The position numbers and the translations under genes are program-made. Under the pieces are notes generated by a model. That model saw nothing but the letters and a program-made list of their open reading frames with translations. It was not told the origin of the DNA and did no database searches. Shown here one piece after another: positions 27,120 through 39,029 of a DNA stretch of 64,000 nucleotides (position 1 is the first letter of the stretch; every line of letters begins with the position of its first letter). The stretch lies in contig NC_092577.1 of NCBI RefSeq assembly GCF_037975245.1, positions 4,622,001 to 4,686,000 on the forward strand, written 5' to 3'. This DNA is from Apostichopus japonicus (lineage: Eukaryota; Echinodermata; Holothuroidea; Aspidochirotida; Stichopodidae).

Positions 27120-27809
27120 TAGCCGTTGTAGATTTATTCTTCATCTTTCTAGTCGAGGAAGCAATAAACCTTGCACATGATCGTTATACGTGGCAGAGGT
27201 TAATCACATGAGCATGTTGGATAGACGAGACTCAACTTACTACTAGTATACTACTTCTAGTCGTTATCTGCAAACCATAGAAATTTATTCAATTTCTATG
27301 CTGCAAACTCACTCCAACATAATAACTAATATCTGTGATTTTCACTAAAACGATATTACCAAGGGTAAAACAGATATTTACAAAAACAACGGATCAAACA
27401 CAAAACAACAGCAGCAAAACATCATCGACAGATCATTAATCCGCGGGATACAAAATATTTGAGACCTCCATAAAGGCGGAACCTGAGTCACCTGTGAACA
27501 GTTACACGGAACACTGGTAATGGTTCAGCGAAAATAAAGCTGCTTTGTAAATTGTAGTACTAGGCTAGTGTGGTACTGTATGTCTAATACATACTACATA
27601 GTAGAACTTATAAATATAACACTTTGAACTGGCAAGTTTACTCAATGTCGAAAAATTTTACATTTTAGGAAGAAACTTTCGCTTCTTACGTAGGTTAGAA
27701 GTATAGTTTGTTGCTCTAGGCCCTATTGTAACTTAAATCTTCCCAAATTTGCATACCGTGTTAGTCTACAACGTAGTTTAGGCTATGTAGGCCTAGAGTT
27801 GATTTCCAC

Positions 27810-30412
27810 TAGTGTTCAAACGATTCTGCTTTAACAGAAAATACCGATCACCGATTATTTTTTTTCATAATCGGGCCGATTCCGATTCCAATTATTTTAA
27901 AAAGAGAAATTATCCCGTTTATACGAAATCGGCAATAAAGTATCTGATAGAAACAATAATTGTTGTGATTTTACTCTGCTTCCTTTTGCTTTCATTGTAA
28001 TTTAAGGCATGTATCCTTTTGAGTGTACCAAATCACCTCTGGAGTTTACAAATTTCCAAAATACGAAAATATGACATGCTACCTGTGCATGCTAAGCGAA
28101 TGGCCTAACCACCTCGACGTGTATGCCACCTATTGATGGCTTGAAATGAGCGAAGACTAGTTACTCAAAATATCCATCTCAAAAATTATCTCAGACAAAC
28201 CATCTATCTTTAAGCTTTACCAAAGTGTAAATTTTAATAACATATTTCTTACATTCCGACATTATTTTGTACTTATTTTCAGTATTATTCCGTTTATGAA
28301 CAAATAGAAATGTTACGATCTTGAAGTTAAACATACCTATTCGTTACCTATTTACCTCCATTCAAGTTCAATTAGTAAATGTAAGTTTAGGCCAATCAAA
28401 CTGAACAGCAAATTGTACCACCGTAACTTGTTTATAATTACTGCAGAATGTTACCAGATTGATGTAAAGAAATCATAACAACAACAAACTTCTCCAATAT
28501 TGTTTTTGCACATGAAAAATTTGCATTCACTTGTGCATAATTGATTTGAGCAAAATTTTAGACCGTATGCCGAGACCTGTTTACAATGTAACAACCTAGT
28601 TAGGCTTAATGCGACGCCTATATATGGAATAGAGGCATATAAGCAACTCTGCCGAAATTAAATAATTTTTGAGGGCATCGCGGCAAACATCGAAAGGTTA
28701 AACAAATGGAGATAAGAGGGTCGACGGTAAAAGGGAGGTGATGGAATTATGGCCCTTTGCAAATTTTGAGAAAAAGAAACATCGAATTACAAATTAGTGC
28801 ATCAAATACTGCACTACGGGGCATTTGATGCTTAAACATTTGGCTTTAGGGGGCTATTTTGGAAAGGAAAAGTTAAAAACGCCCCCCTTAATGTATTTTC
28901 GAGGGATTTTTTTAAAGTTTATGGGGACTCTTTTCCAAAGTTCAATATGCTGTTAACGGAAGTGGTTGTAAGCATTCAACAGGTTAAAGTAAGCACAATT
29001 ACCCTCTTCTATAATGCTGGGACCGTATAGCAAATTCATTGAAAGTTTAATCGCAAAAGTTTGGGATCGTTTAGCAATTAACGTCAAGCCACCGAATATA
29101 TGACGAACAACCAATAACCCAAGAAAACACAGGTTTACTTCCGCTGAAGGAGCCCTTTCCTTATATCATGTATTTTGTAGTGTGTGGATAAAATCACTCA
29201 CCACCAAATACGAAACCATTTTACAGCTGCAAAGAAATCGAAGTTAAAACCTTCAATCCATCGCCAAAGCTACTGTGTACGTCAATACAACATTCCCTCT
29301 TTAAGATATTGCACAAACCTTCCAAACAACTGCCGATTTCCAACTAATTGAAAGTTGTAAACAAGCTACGCAATTTTGTTTTGCAAACCGATGGTTAGGC
29401 TAAATTTCCTATTGACTTAGTGTGGTTGTTAGGCTAACATGTGGTCGAAGGTTGCAGTATTTCATTAGTTCATTAGTTCTAGCTAAAGGCGTCACAATTT
29501 CAGCGAATAAAGATATGCTAAGGCTAGATTTTCCTGTTAATTACGTGTGGTGTTCGGCTACCATGCGCGCGACGATAGCAGCAAGGAGAGTATATGTAAA
29601 CAAAGCGATGGTTAGGCTACATTTCCATGTTGACTAAGTGTGAAGTTAGGCTATCATGTGTTCGGAGATTTGTGGGGATTTTAGGTTATTTTTGCTGGTA
29701 GGCCTACTGAAATTGCTTAGTGGCGCCCGTAATTTGACAGTGACTGTACAAGCTGGAAGTTCCCGGTCGGATTGTGCGCGACCCTCTGCACTGCTTCAAA
29801 TTTGATGCGGGATTGCGAGAACTGTTTGCGCGATTCGCGCTGCTACTGCAAACCCTAGCTAAAGCAAAATCATGTCACAATTAATTTTACACAGATACCT
29901 GATATAACTAGGGCGATTTTCTTATAGATATATTTTTTATCGCCCTCGCAATTGTGCTTTAAGAGGGCTTTTTTAGCACTTGCGAGGGCGAAGGGCCCGT
30001 CTCCCCCGCTTACCTCCGACTCTGACCTATACTCAGCTAGTCAACATAGGCCTAGCACATTCGCTAATTCGCGAAATTGGTATTGCTACCATGCTTAATG
30101 TGCAGAGAAATATAAAGTCACTAACCACGAGGGAAGCAAAATCGTCGACCCTGTCAGCCTAATTTGATGAAACTACATTGTGAGGGTGTCTTTATTTTAA
30201 TGTTTCGTAGTAAAATAATTAACAAACCTAATACATCAGTTGATATTTTCACCTTCCATATGTCTTTGAATAATGATATTTTCACCTTCCATATGTTTTT
30301 GAATAATCGGTATGACAAAACTGGTATTCCACGTAACTTTTATCGATTCCGATTTTATTTCGATTATGCAATAATCGGGCCGATTCCGATTCAGTTAATC
30401 GTTTGAAGACTT
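27810..30412. mobile_element. 2.6-kb hAT-type element without a transposase
   Basis: Left end TAGTGTTCAAACGATT, right end AATCGTTTGAAGACTT (inverted match with two differences). Flanked by perfect 8-bp duplications ATTTCCAC (27802-27809 and 30413-30420). Both subterminal regions carry ATAATCGGGCCGATTCCGAT in the same orientation and other AATCGG motifs. No hAT transposase motif or long frame is visible, so it is non-autonomous or badly decayed. Internal GTTAGGCTA-containing stretches recur near 29390-29690. Confidence 0.75.
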
Positions 30413-30769
30413 ATTTCCACAGCAGTTTGTACAGAAAGCAAATTTCGAGAATAAATCATGGTGGCATTTAGCTTGTACAATCAGTCCCCTGTACAGAGTT
30501 TCAAAGTTGCAATGATACATTTGACATTGAAATTGCTCATGTTTGTAAGTCAAACTAACCAGTTTCCAATCCCAATTTTAATCTACAATGCCTGAAACAA
30601 AACAGCTTAAAGTGTAACAAGGATTCAACAATATTGTATTTTGAGGCTTTCCGTTGATCATTCAACGGATTTAGCAGAATTGCACATTACATTTAAATGC
30701 ATGTGCAAAGTACGGAACTTTTTACATTAATGTGCAATCAGGCTGACTCCCTACGTTTACAAGTATCGT

Positions 30770-31148
30770 CAAGGGCGTAGGAACCGGGGGGCTGGGGGCG
30801 CCAACCCCCCAGTGCAAAATATGGAGGGGCGGAAGTATCATTCCGGCCCCCCCCCCCTCCGCTTCGCAAGTCAAAAAACCCCTTTTTCATTTCCAAATGA
30901 GAAAAAAAGGCATTTGGAGCACCAAATTTCATCTAAGGCCAGGTGAAAATGCAAATGCAAAACTATTTACAAAATGGAGTGGGTGTTGAAGTGTGCTACA
31001 TTGCACCAAATTGCATCTGAGACCACCTGGAAATACCGAAAAATTCCAAAGGAGAGGGGGACACCCCTTCCCCTTAGACCCCTACCCCAGGCCGACCATC
31101 AGTCTTCAGCCCCCCCCCCCCACTCAAAAGTACCTTCCTACGCCACTG
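30770..31148 (-). mobile_element. hAT-type MITE family G, copy 2
   Basis: Reverse orientation of the 26592 copy: on the plus strand it begins CAAGGGCGTAGGAACC and ends CCTTCCTACGCCACTG. Perfect 8-bp duplications AGTATCGT lie at 30762-30769 and 31149-31156. Confidence 0.92.
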
Positions 31149-31156
31149 AGTATCGT

Positions 31157-31754
31157 TGTTTCTAAAAAAAAATGCGGAATCTGACCAACACATCGCTGAA
31201 ATCACATACTGTATACTGTAGATGAATCAATCATGAATGATAGAAATAAACCACAGAGCAAAATCAAAATTGAAAGAACAGTTATGCCCCTCACTATCAC
31301 GAATACAGTAGTTTAAAGTAGAAAGATTAATTGGATAGTTGAGACTTAATGCTTGAGGAGTTCAAAGGTCATTAGAGATCAAAGTTTATTTTAAAGCAGC
31401 TCAGAACAACTTCATATTTGTTCATTTGATCCATTTTTGGATGTACAATATTCTGAGTGGATGTTGTTGCATTCAAATGGTCACCTCAGATAACCAAGGT
31501 TCAAAGTAAGAAAAAAAACCTTGTCAAAGTTCACATCAAGTTGAGTGCAAGAAGCTTCCTAGTCACTTACAGATATAGCAAGGTTGAAAGCATGGAAATC
31601 TTTAATGTTATCTGATTGAAATATTCTCATTTTAATGTGGAATCACTATACCTGTTAATTCGTTTTATTGTTTTTTGTTGTTGACATAATAGGAATTAAT
31701 TTGCTGACAGTCTCCTTTTGTTTCACCTTGTATGGTATTTGCTTGTATTTTCAG
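31157..31754. other. No supported gene
   Basis: Presumed intron or 5' flank of the decayed zinc-finger locus that follows. Confidence 0.35.
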
Positions 31755-32915
31755 GATATCAGGGATCAAGGGCATCAACAAGGGCATCAACAAGGGCATC
31801 AACAAAATATTAAGAAAGGAAGAAATATCATCTGTGGAACCAGTTAATAGCTACTCATGCCATCTGTTGATCGGTCTGGATAATGAGGCCAAAAAAGGAG
31901 CAATACCCTCTGGTGAATCTAAAGAAATAAAAGGAAAACCAGAACGAGTAGATGTTTGTATACTTCAAAGAGGAAATTATCCTGACCAAAGTTGTGATTG
32001 CAACAAGCTGTTTAGTCAGTGTGGAATTGTGAATAAACAAGACAAAGAATTAGTACTTATAAACTTTGAGAACACATGAATGAAAACACACAGAAGAGAA
32101 ACCCAATCAGTGTAACTATACTGTGACAAAAGATTTAAGCGATCTAATTCTTTGAAGAGACATAAAATAACATATACAGGAGAGATGGCTTATAAGTGTG
32201 ACCACTGTGACGAAATATTTGCTAAATCTAAGACTTTGAAGAGACATGAAAGGACTCACACAGGAGAAGAGCCTTACCAATGTAGCTACTGTGAGAAAAA
32301 GTTTGATCACTATAACAGTTTGACAGCACACCAAAAACGACACACACGAGAGAAGCCTTATCAGTGTGGCTACTGTGAAAACAAATTTGTTAACTTTTAT
32401 TATTTGAAGAGACATGAAAGAACGCACACAGGAGAAAGGCCTTTTCAATGTAGCTATTGTAAGGAAATGTTTGCTGAATCTGGAGATTTGAGGAGACATG
32501 AGAGAATACATACAGGAGAGAAACCTTATCAGTGTGACTACCGTGACGACATGTTTCCTCGCTCTAATGCTTTGATGACACACAAAAGAACGCATACAGG
32601 AGAGAAACCTTATCAATGTAGCTACTGTAAGAAAAAGTTTGCTCAAACTGTACAATTGAGAACACATGAAAGAACACACACAGGAGAGAAGCTTTATCAG
32701 TGTGACATCTGTGACAAAGTGTTTCATCGCTCTAATCCTTTGATGAAACACAAAATAACGCATACAGAAGAGAAACCTTATCAATGTAACTACTGTAAGA
32801 AAATGTTTGCTCAAACTGTACAATTGAGAACACATGAAAGAACACACACAGGAGAGAAGCCTTATCAGTGTGACTACCGTGACGAAAATTGTCCTCGATC
32901 TGATACTTTCTATCA
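31755..32915 (+). pseudogene. Decayed C2H2 zinc-finger gene, finger exon
   Basis: Acceptor TTGTATTTTCAG ends at 31754. A small in-frame repeat (GGGCATCAACAA, three times) opens the exon, followed by a spacer and damaged fingers: CDCNKLFSQCG, an in-frame stop at 32077, a TGA replacing Arg in the next linker, and a frameshift near 32119. From about 32152 eight finger units stay open, CDHCDEIFAKSKTLKRHERTH through CNYCKKMFAQTVQLRTHERTH. Two other units have Cys to Arg in CDYRD. The ninth breaks off at about 32912 where a LINE begins. If expressed, only the part from 32152 could give a finger protein; I read it as a pseudogene. Confidence 0.7.
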
Positions 32916-33319
32916 TTTCATTCCAATCATTTTCTTTCTTTTTTTTCTTTTCTTTTTAGTTTTGATTAAATTACTTCCTTTTCTTTTATTTCTTTTATTT
33001 CTTGCTTTTATTCATTTTCTGTTTTTAATTTTAATTTTTTTCTTTTTTTTTATGTTATATTTTTTATCATCAAGTGCAAACAAAATACAAAGTAAAACAT
33101 ATCAGGAGAATAATTATAAATACAGACCAAGAATTACAAAGTAAACAACAAGTGTACAATGAGATAAACGGAGACCAGAAAAAAAAAGTTCTGAGGAAAA
33201 CTTATACAAAGTCTGTCCACCGTGCTAGAAAAAAACCTAATTAGGTATAGGGGAGGGAATAAGCAACAAATAAAGGTTAAAAGAGACGAGTAGACTAAGT
33301 TTTACAAACATGAATAATC

Positions 33320-33840
33320 ATGAATGAAATTATAAATCAAATACTGGACTGACCTTTAGTACTTGCAAATTTTCGTCCAATATCATTGAACTTCATCTGG
33401 CAACTGCAGAGGTGTAGATCCGATATTGATGGATTGTTCACGTGACAGTCGACGGGGAATAACAGCTATTGATTGATTCCATGCATGAGAAAGTTGAAAA
33501 CGCAGCCCCCCTCTTTTATTTAGGGAAGGTTTCTCCACGCGTTCCCAAATGGCTTCCCTAACTCCTCGTTCAAACCATCTCTCTTCGCGATCTAGAATGA
33601 TAACGTCTTAGGGAAGGTGGAGAAACCTTCCCTAAATAAAAGAGGGGGGGGGGCTGCGTTTTCAACTTTCTCATGCATGGAATCAATCAATAGCTGTTAT
33701 TCCCCGTCGACTGTCACGTGAACAATCCATCAATATCGGATCTACACCTCTGCAGTTGCCAGATGAAGTTCAATGATATTGGACGAAAATTTGCAAGTAC
33801 TAAAGGTCAGTCCAGTATTTGATTTATAATTTCATTCATT
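33320..33840. repeat. Large near-perfect inverted repeat (palindrome)
   Basis: Arms 33320-33537 and 33618-33840 are reverse complements over about 218 bp, with the only clear difference in a G run. The spacer is 80 bp. Landmarks: CAGTCGACGGGGAATAACAG on the left and CTGTTATTCCCCGTCGACTG on the right. No coding content. The near identity implies a recent origin, or a hairpin-forming element. Confidence 0.92.
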
Positions 33841-34001
33841 ATACTACAACTGGATGAATCATAACATACATCAACATATGAATAATCATGTTTTAGTAAG
33901 GTGGAGTTTAAGATTCTTCTTAAAGTTATTTACTGTACAACTTTCCTTAATAATATTTGGCAATGAATTCCAGAGATTAATACCAGTAAAATAGATACAT
34001 T

Positions 34002-34592
34002 TTATCTAAGCTCAGTTCTTGGCTTAATATTACGAATAAAAGCAACACAGTGTGTATCATGGTTATGAATTTCAAAATTATACTGTCTGCAGTTACTTAT
34101 AGTATCAGGTAGAAGATTTTGTACAAGGCGATACATGAATACAACTAATTGCATAGTATGTATATTATTAATGGTTACTACATCGAGTTTTTCAAAGAGG
34201 GCCATGGTGTATGATAAAAAAAAACAAGCATTATACATAATGTATACAGCCCTCTTTTGAAGTTTATGTACATTTTTAATAGTGTAATTGGTACCCGAAC
34301 CCCACACAATATTAGCATAAGAAATTACCGGTAAGATCAGTGCATTGTATAACAATAGAAGAACTTTAGAATCAAGTGCATCTTTAAATCTATTAATTGT
34401 GCCTGCATACATTGCTATTTTGTTACATAGATTATTAAAATGCAATGACCAATTCAGATTCTCATGAGTAGTAGCTCCTAAAAATTTGGTACATGTCACT
34501 CTCTTAATAACAGTATTATTTATATTTGATATAAACATTTGGTCAGCTCTTTCCCATAGAATCAATGATGGCACACACACACACACACACAC
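34002..34592 (-). pseudogene. LINE reverse transcriptase C-terminal remnant
   Basis: Open for 196 codons. Shows KFLGATTHENLNWSLHFNNL, LYNALILPVISYANIVWGSG and KLQKRAVYIMYNACF, a series found after the catalytic core in non-LTR reverse transcriptases. The catalytic YADD part lies upstream and is missing. A (CA)n run at 34571-34592 abuts its 5' side on this strand. Confidence 0.75.
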
Positions 34593-34663
34593 ATTCCTGG
34601 GGTGAAGTATTACATAGGAATATATCCATTATGGAAAAGCTTCCATCGTTCGGAGAGCTAGTC

Positions 34664-34815
34664 TGATAAAACACAAAAGAACTTATATAGCAGAGAGTGT
34701 ATATGTGGTAAGATAAAGTTTGTAGACACACGGGAAGAACATACACATGGGAGACGCATTATCAGTGTATAGCTACTTTAAGAAACTGTGTGCTACCTCT
34801 TGACATTGAGGAGAC
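34664..34815 (+). pseudogene. Zinc-finger remnant before the minisatellite
   Basis: Broken finger text: KTQKNL-like, then acacacgggaagaacatac (THGKNIH), TTATCAGTG (YQC), TACTTTAAGAAACTG, and TTGAGGAGACATGAATACAT. The last stretch equals the LRRHERIHTG codons at 32487 less four bases. Frames are broken. Confidence 0.6.
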
Positions 34816-36160
34816 ATGAATACATACAGTACTTAAGGAGACATGAATACATATAGTATTAAAGGAGACATGAATACATCAAGTATTAAAGGAGACATGA
34901 ATACATATAGTATTAACGGAGACATGAATACATATAGTATTAAAGGAGACATGAATACATCAAGTATTTAAGGAGACATGAATACATAAAAGTATTTAAG
35001 GAGACATGAATATATGTAGTATTTAGGGAGACATGAATACATCAAGTATTTAAGGAGACATGAATTCATCAAGTATTTAAGGAGACATGAATACATCAAG
35101 TATTAAAGGAGACATGAATACATCAAGTATTTAAGGAGACATGAATACATCAAGTATTAAAGGAGACATGAATACATCAAGTATTAAAGGAGACATGAAT
35201 TCATCAAGTATTTTAGGAGACATGAATACATATAGTATTTAGGGAGGCATGAATACATCAAGTATTAAAGGATACATGAATACATCAAGTATTTAAGGAG
35301 ACATGAATACATATAGTATTAAAGGAGACATGAATACATATAGTATTTAAGGAGACATGAATACATATAGTATTTAGGGAGGCATGAATACATCAAGTAT
35401 TAAAGGATACATGAATACATCAAGTATTTAAGGAGACATGAATACATATAGTATTAAAGGAGACATGAATACATATAGTATTTAAGGAGACATGAATACA
35501 TATAGTATTTAGGGAGGCATGAATACATCAAGTTTTTAAGGAGACATGAATACATAAAGAATTTAAGGAGACATGAATACATATAGTATTTAAGGAGACA
35601 TGAATACATCAAGTATTTAAGGAGACATGAATACATCAAGTATTAAAGGAGACATGAATACATATAGTATATAAGGAGACATGAATACATCAAGTATTTA
35701 AGAAGACATGAATACATATAGAATATAAGGAGACATGAATACATCAAGTATTTAAGGAGACATGAATACATCAAGTATTTAAGGAGACATGAATACATCA
35801 AGTATTTAAGGAGACATGAATACACATAGTATTAAAGGAGACATGAATACATATAGTATTAAAGGAGACATGAATACATATAGTATTAAAGGAGACATGA
35901 ATACATATAGTATTTAAGGAGACATGAATACATAAAGTATTAAAGGAGACATGAATACATAAAGTATTTAAGGAGACATGAATACATATAGTATTTAAGG
36001 AGACATGAATACATGTAGTATTTAAGGAGACATGAATACATATAGTATTAAAGGAGACATGAATACATCAAGTATTTAAGGAGACATGAATACATACATA
36101 TGGTATTTAAGCAGACATGAATACATTCAGTATTGTATATAAGGAGACATGGATACATAC
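34809..36160 (+). repeat. Minisatellite of about 26 bp, about 50 units
   Basis: Unit AAGGAGACATGAATACATCAAGTATT with variants in CATATAG versus CATCAAG. A higher-order block recurs near 35225-35525 (GGGAGGCATGAATACATC, AAAGGATACATGAATAC). Zinc-finger remnants lie on both sides. Open minus-strand frames reading MYSCLLKY repeatedly are artefacts. Confidence 0.92.
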
Positions 36161-36164
36161 TGTA

Positions 36165-36310
36165 GAGAAAAACAACAAAAGTTTGCTAAATCTTGAAAGA
36201 CACATGAAGGGACACACATGAAAGAGACTGTGGCCAAACTTCTTTGTTCAGGTTGAAAGTGTGTATAGTAAATGGAAGAACACTAACAGGAGCAAAGCCT
36301 TATAGTAGTC
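36165..36310 (+). pseudogene. Zinc-finger remnant after the minisatellite
   Basis: AAAAGTTTGCTAAATCTTG, AGACACATGAAGGGACACAC and CTAACAGGAGCAAAGCCTTA resemble finger and TGEKPY-linker codons (KFAKS, THEGTHM, LTGAKPY) in broken frames. Confidence 0.55.
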
Positions 36311-36329
36311 TAGCTAATTATATCATCAT

Positions 36330-36640
36330 AGAGAGCGTGGTGGCCAATTGGCTAAGGCATCGGACTCGTGATCCAAGGATTGCTGGTTCGATTCCTGCCT
36401 AGTTCATTACGTTGTGTCCTTGGGCAAGATGCTTTATCTCACTTGCTTCTCTCCACCCAGGGGTTAAATGGATACCTGTGAGGTAACTTGTCATTGGGCG
36501 CAGTACATAACTGCTGCCGACTGGAGGGATTGTCTCTGGGACATGTTATCATTGACCAGGGGTAACATAACGTCTGTAAAGCGCTGTAAGACTATAATCG
36601 CTAGTATAAAGCGCTATATAAAAAGGCAACTATATAATAA
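36330..36640 (+). repeat. tRNA-derived SINE (family B), nearly complete
   Basis: tRNA-like head with A box TGGCCAATTGGCTAAGG and B box TGGTTCGATTCC, then the body landmark TGTGTCCTTGGGCAAGATGC, and a 3' tail CTAGTATAAAGCGCTATATA. The tail resembles the 3' end of the LINE at 37914 (minus). Related heads occur at 61333 and 63784. Confidence 0.85.
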
Positions 36641-37913
36641 ATACTCTGTAAAGTGTAAACATTGAACATTGAACATTATGTCTGAATGTGAACTTGAGTT
36701 TATCAATACAGAGAACTAGAGTTGGTGAAGCATTTATTTCATTAACCACCAGGAAAATCAGTATGCACATAAACCATCATGGTGAATGTCATCTTATGTC
36801 ATAGGTTTCACTTTTACCTACCTGTAATTCACTAGAAACAATTCAAGAAATATTTCTCAAGCCATCCCTGGGAGTATGCTTGCTTGTCAGTATCTTGAAC
36901 TACTAATGTGACCAGAGCAAAACCTGGTTAATGTTTTGCTGTTGTAAATATATTATCATTTTCTTTCATTTTCCTACTTTTGTTTATATTCTTTCGTTCA
37001 CTTTCCTTGAATTTTCTTATTTCTTCTCTAGGAATACATGTGCCGGCTCCAAGAGCCTCTTTTTTAGAAATGTGGTTGAAATAGACCGTTTTATATAGCT
37101 TTTTTACTACTGTATATACACAGTCATTTTCTGTATACTCATGTTAATTTAGGTATCGTCATTGAGTATTTGGTTATCATCACATTGTAGGGATTTGCAT
37201 TTAATATGCTTTTGCAATATGCTTGTGCCTGTTATTTTTATTGCCATATGGTGTATTTTTAATTGTGCTTATTGTAATCTCATGAGTATCTATTAATATG
37301 AGTATCTTAATATTGTGTTTAAGTATCAAGACAATACTTTCGTATTGTCTTTGAAGGGTATTTCTCCAGAGGTTATTACTTTAGTGTTGGTATTTTCATT
37401 GTGGTTTTCTTGTTTTATTTTTATTGTTAGTACATTTTCCAGAAAGAAGCCGTAAACCCCAGAAAGCCTCTGTAAGCCCCTGTACGTCGTTGTAATTGTC
37501 GATTTTACTCTCTGATTTTAAGTGTGTTTCATTTTACCAAATTGTTATTTCTTATGTTCCTCCCTTTAGTGCATTATTTATAAGGGGACATCTTATTCGG
37601 TAATATGTTATGATTGATTTGTGTAAATGCTTCTCTCTTTTTTGGGCCAATGTTTGTATTTTTAATGTTAGTTTTGATATTGTATCTTATAGTTTCACTG
37701 TGGTTCGATAGTCACCCCAAACTTGGGCGTGCTAAATAAAAGGGTATCCCGTAACGAACCTCCGCCTATGCGTTTTAGCTTCATTGAGCGTTGTCTCCGT
37801 GACACTTGTGTAGAGCCATGCCATTTTGGCATAGCTGGCCTAAGTTAGAATTAAACTCCACCGGAACTTGTCAAACCCTTCCTCTCAGGTTGGGAGACCC
37901 ATCAGGGCGTGGG
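36641..37913. other. No supported gene
   Basis: AT-rich sequence. Parts may be retroelement untranslated sequence but I see no diagnostic motif. Confidence 0.35.
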
Positions 37914-38560
37914 GTAACATAACAACATAACATAACAATTAATAATTATATAGCGCTATTCCATCTAGATCATAGCGCTTGTGACACAGACACAACTTAG
38001 CATGGAAATAGGTGAGTCTTAAGATTACTACGAAATTGAGAGATATTGTCAGTTTCTCTTATATTACGAGGGAGATTGTTCCATGACTGTGGACCGGCTA
38101 CACTGAACGATTTCTGACCCAAGACCTTGTTCGTTCTAGGAACATTCAAGCGGGTTATGTCATGAGTAGAGCGGAGAGTTCTTTGAGGAGTATAAGGTGA
38201 CAGTAGATTGGATAAATAAACAGGTGCAGTATTGTTCATGGATTTAAAGACAAAAAGACAGAGTTTAAACTGAATCCTTTCCCTTATTGGCAGCCAGTGG
38301 AGTTCTTTAAGGGTTGGAGTAATGTGATCTCTCTTGGATATGGAACAAACCAACCGGGCAGCATTGTTCTGCAATCTTTGAACTCTGTCCAATTCATGTT
38401 CCGTAGCACCAAACAGAAGAAGACTTGTCGAGACGAGAGATGACTAAAGCCCTGACGACATGATGGAGAGTTTCTTTATCAAGATATCTCTTTATTCTCC
38501 GGATGTTTCTTACATAGCCTTGATATCTATTGTTCTAAGACACAACGTTACTTTCACTAG
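37914..38560 (-). mobile_element. CR1/L2-like LINE, 3' part of ORF2 and tail
   Basis: The minus strand reads VRNIRRIKRYLDKETLHHVV then RALVISRLD, a one-step frame change where YCNSLL is expected, then LFGATEHELDRVQRLQNNAA, LKELHWLPIRERIQFKLC and FSVAGPQSWNNLPRNIRE, ending LKTHLFPC. The 3' UTR has AAGCGCTATGATC and ATAGCGCTATATAATTATT, then a TTATG-rich tail. It is 5'-truncated and shifted, hence inactive. It belongs to the same broad group as 10250-10725. Confidence 0.82.
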
Positions 38561-39029
38561 TTATCACAACATCTCCAAGATTTCCACTGATCTTTTAATT
38601 ACGTTTTTGTCTGCTTTTGCAGCAGTTGAAGTTGTTACTTTAATGGCTGTATTAAAAGCTCGCTAGCACGCGTAATGTCAGAGAACACGCTAGCAGATAT
38701 AACACATGGACTAGAACTAAACCAACGTGTCTATTCCATTCTTGTCGTCACCGGCAGAGACCCGGAGCTCCCATCACCCAACCCCCAGGAATGTCACCAC
38801 CGAACATCCTTTCCCCCGGCTTTACAAATGGTAGTTCGAGCACCGAACATCGATCCTTTCCCCCGGCGTTACACTTGCAATGGCTAAAAAGATGTTTGGG
38901 TCTGCTTGTTCACATGTAGGAAGAATACATTGAACCACACGATATGTAGAGAATGACGGGACACATTTTGAAATGGGTCTGAGTCATAGGTTAATTTAGA
39001 GTGAAAATTGATCTATATGGTGCAAAAAT
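38561..39029. other. No supported gene
   Basis: Further decayed LINE sequence may extend here, but no convincing RT motif is seen beyond about 38560. Confidence 0.35.

Larger units (their letters stand above)
32916..34640 (-). mobile_element. Insertion with LINE remnant, interrupting a zinc finger
   Basis: Finger coding stops at about 32912 and resumes near 34664 (GATAAAACACAAAAGAAC resembles the finger text GATGACACACAAAAGAAC). Between them lie, on the minus strand, an RT C-terminal remnant (34002-34592), a 3' region split by a palindrome, and an A-rich stretch (T-rich on plus, 32916-33060). This fits a 5'-truncated LINE insertion. The exact junctions and any target duplication are not resolved. 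Confidence 0.55.

Noticed and set aside
32916-33144. Hydrophobic C-terminal tail of the second zinc-finger frame
   Set aside because: Read-through into a T-rich LINE tail gives Phe/Leu/Ile codons; not a membrane segment.
33320-33840. CRISPR-like or operator palindrome interpretation
   Set aside because: The genome is eukaryotic and the arms are far too long and not repeated; a fold-back element or hairpin source is the sensible reading.
35454-35825. Minus-strand repeated MYSCLLKY proteins
   Set aside because: Frame through the 26-bp minisatellite with no start context or splice sites.
36332-36402. Possible functional tRNA gene at the SINE head
   Set aside because: It continues into a standard SINE body and tail; the acceptor stem is not maintained.
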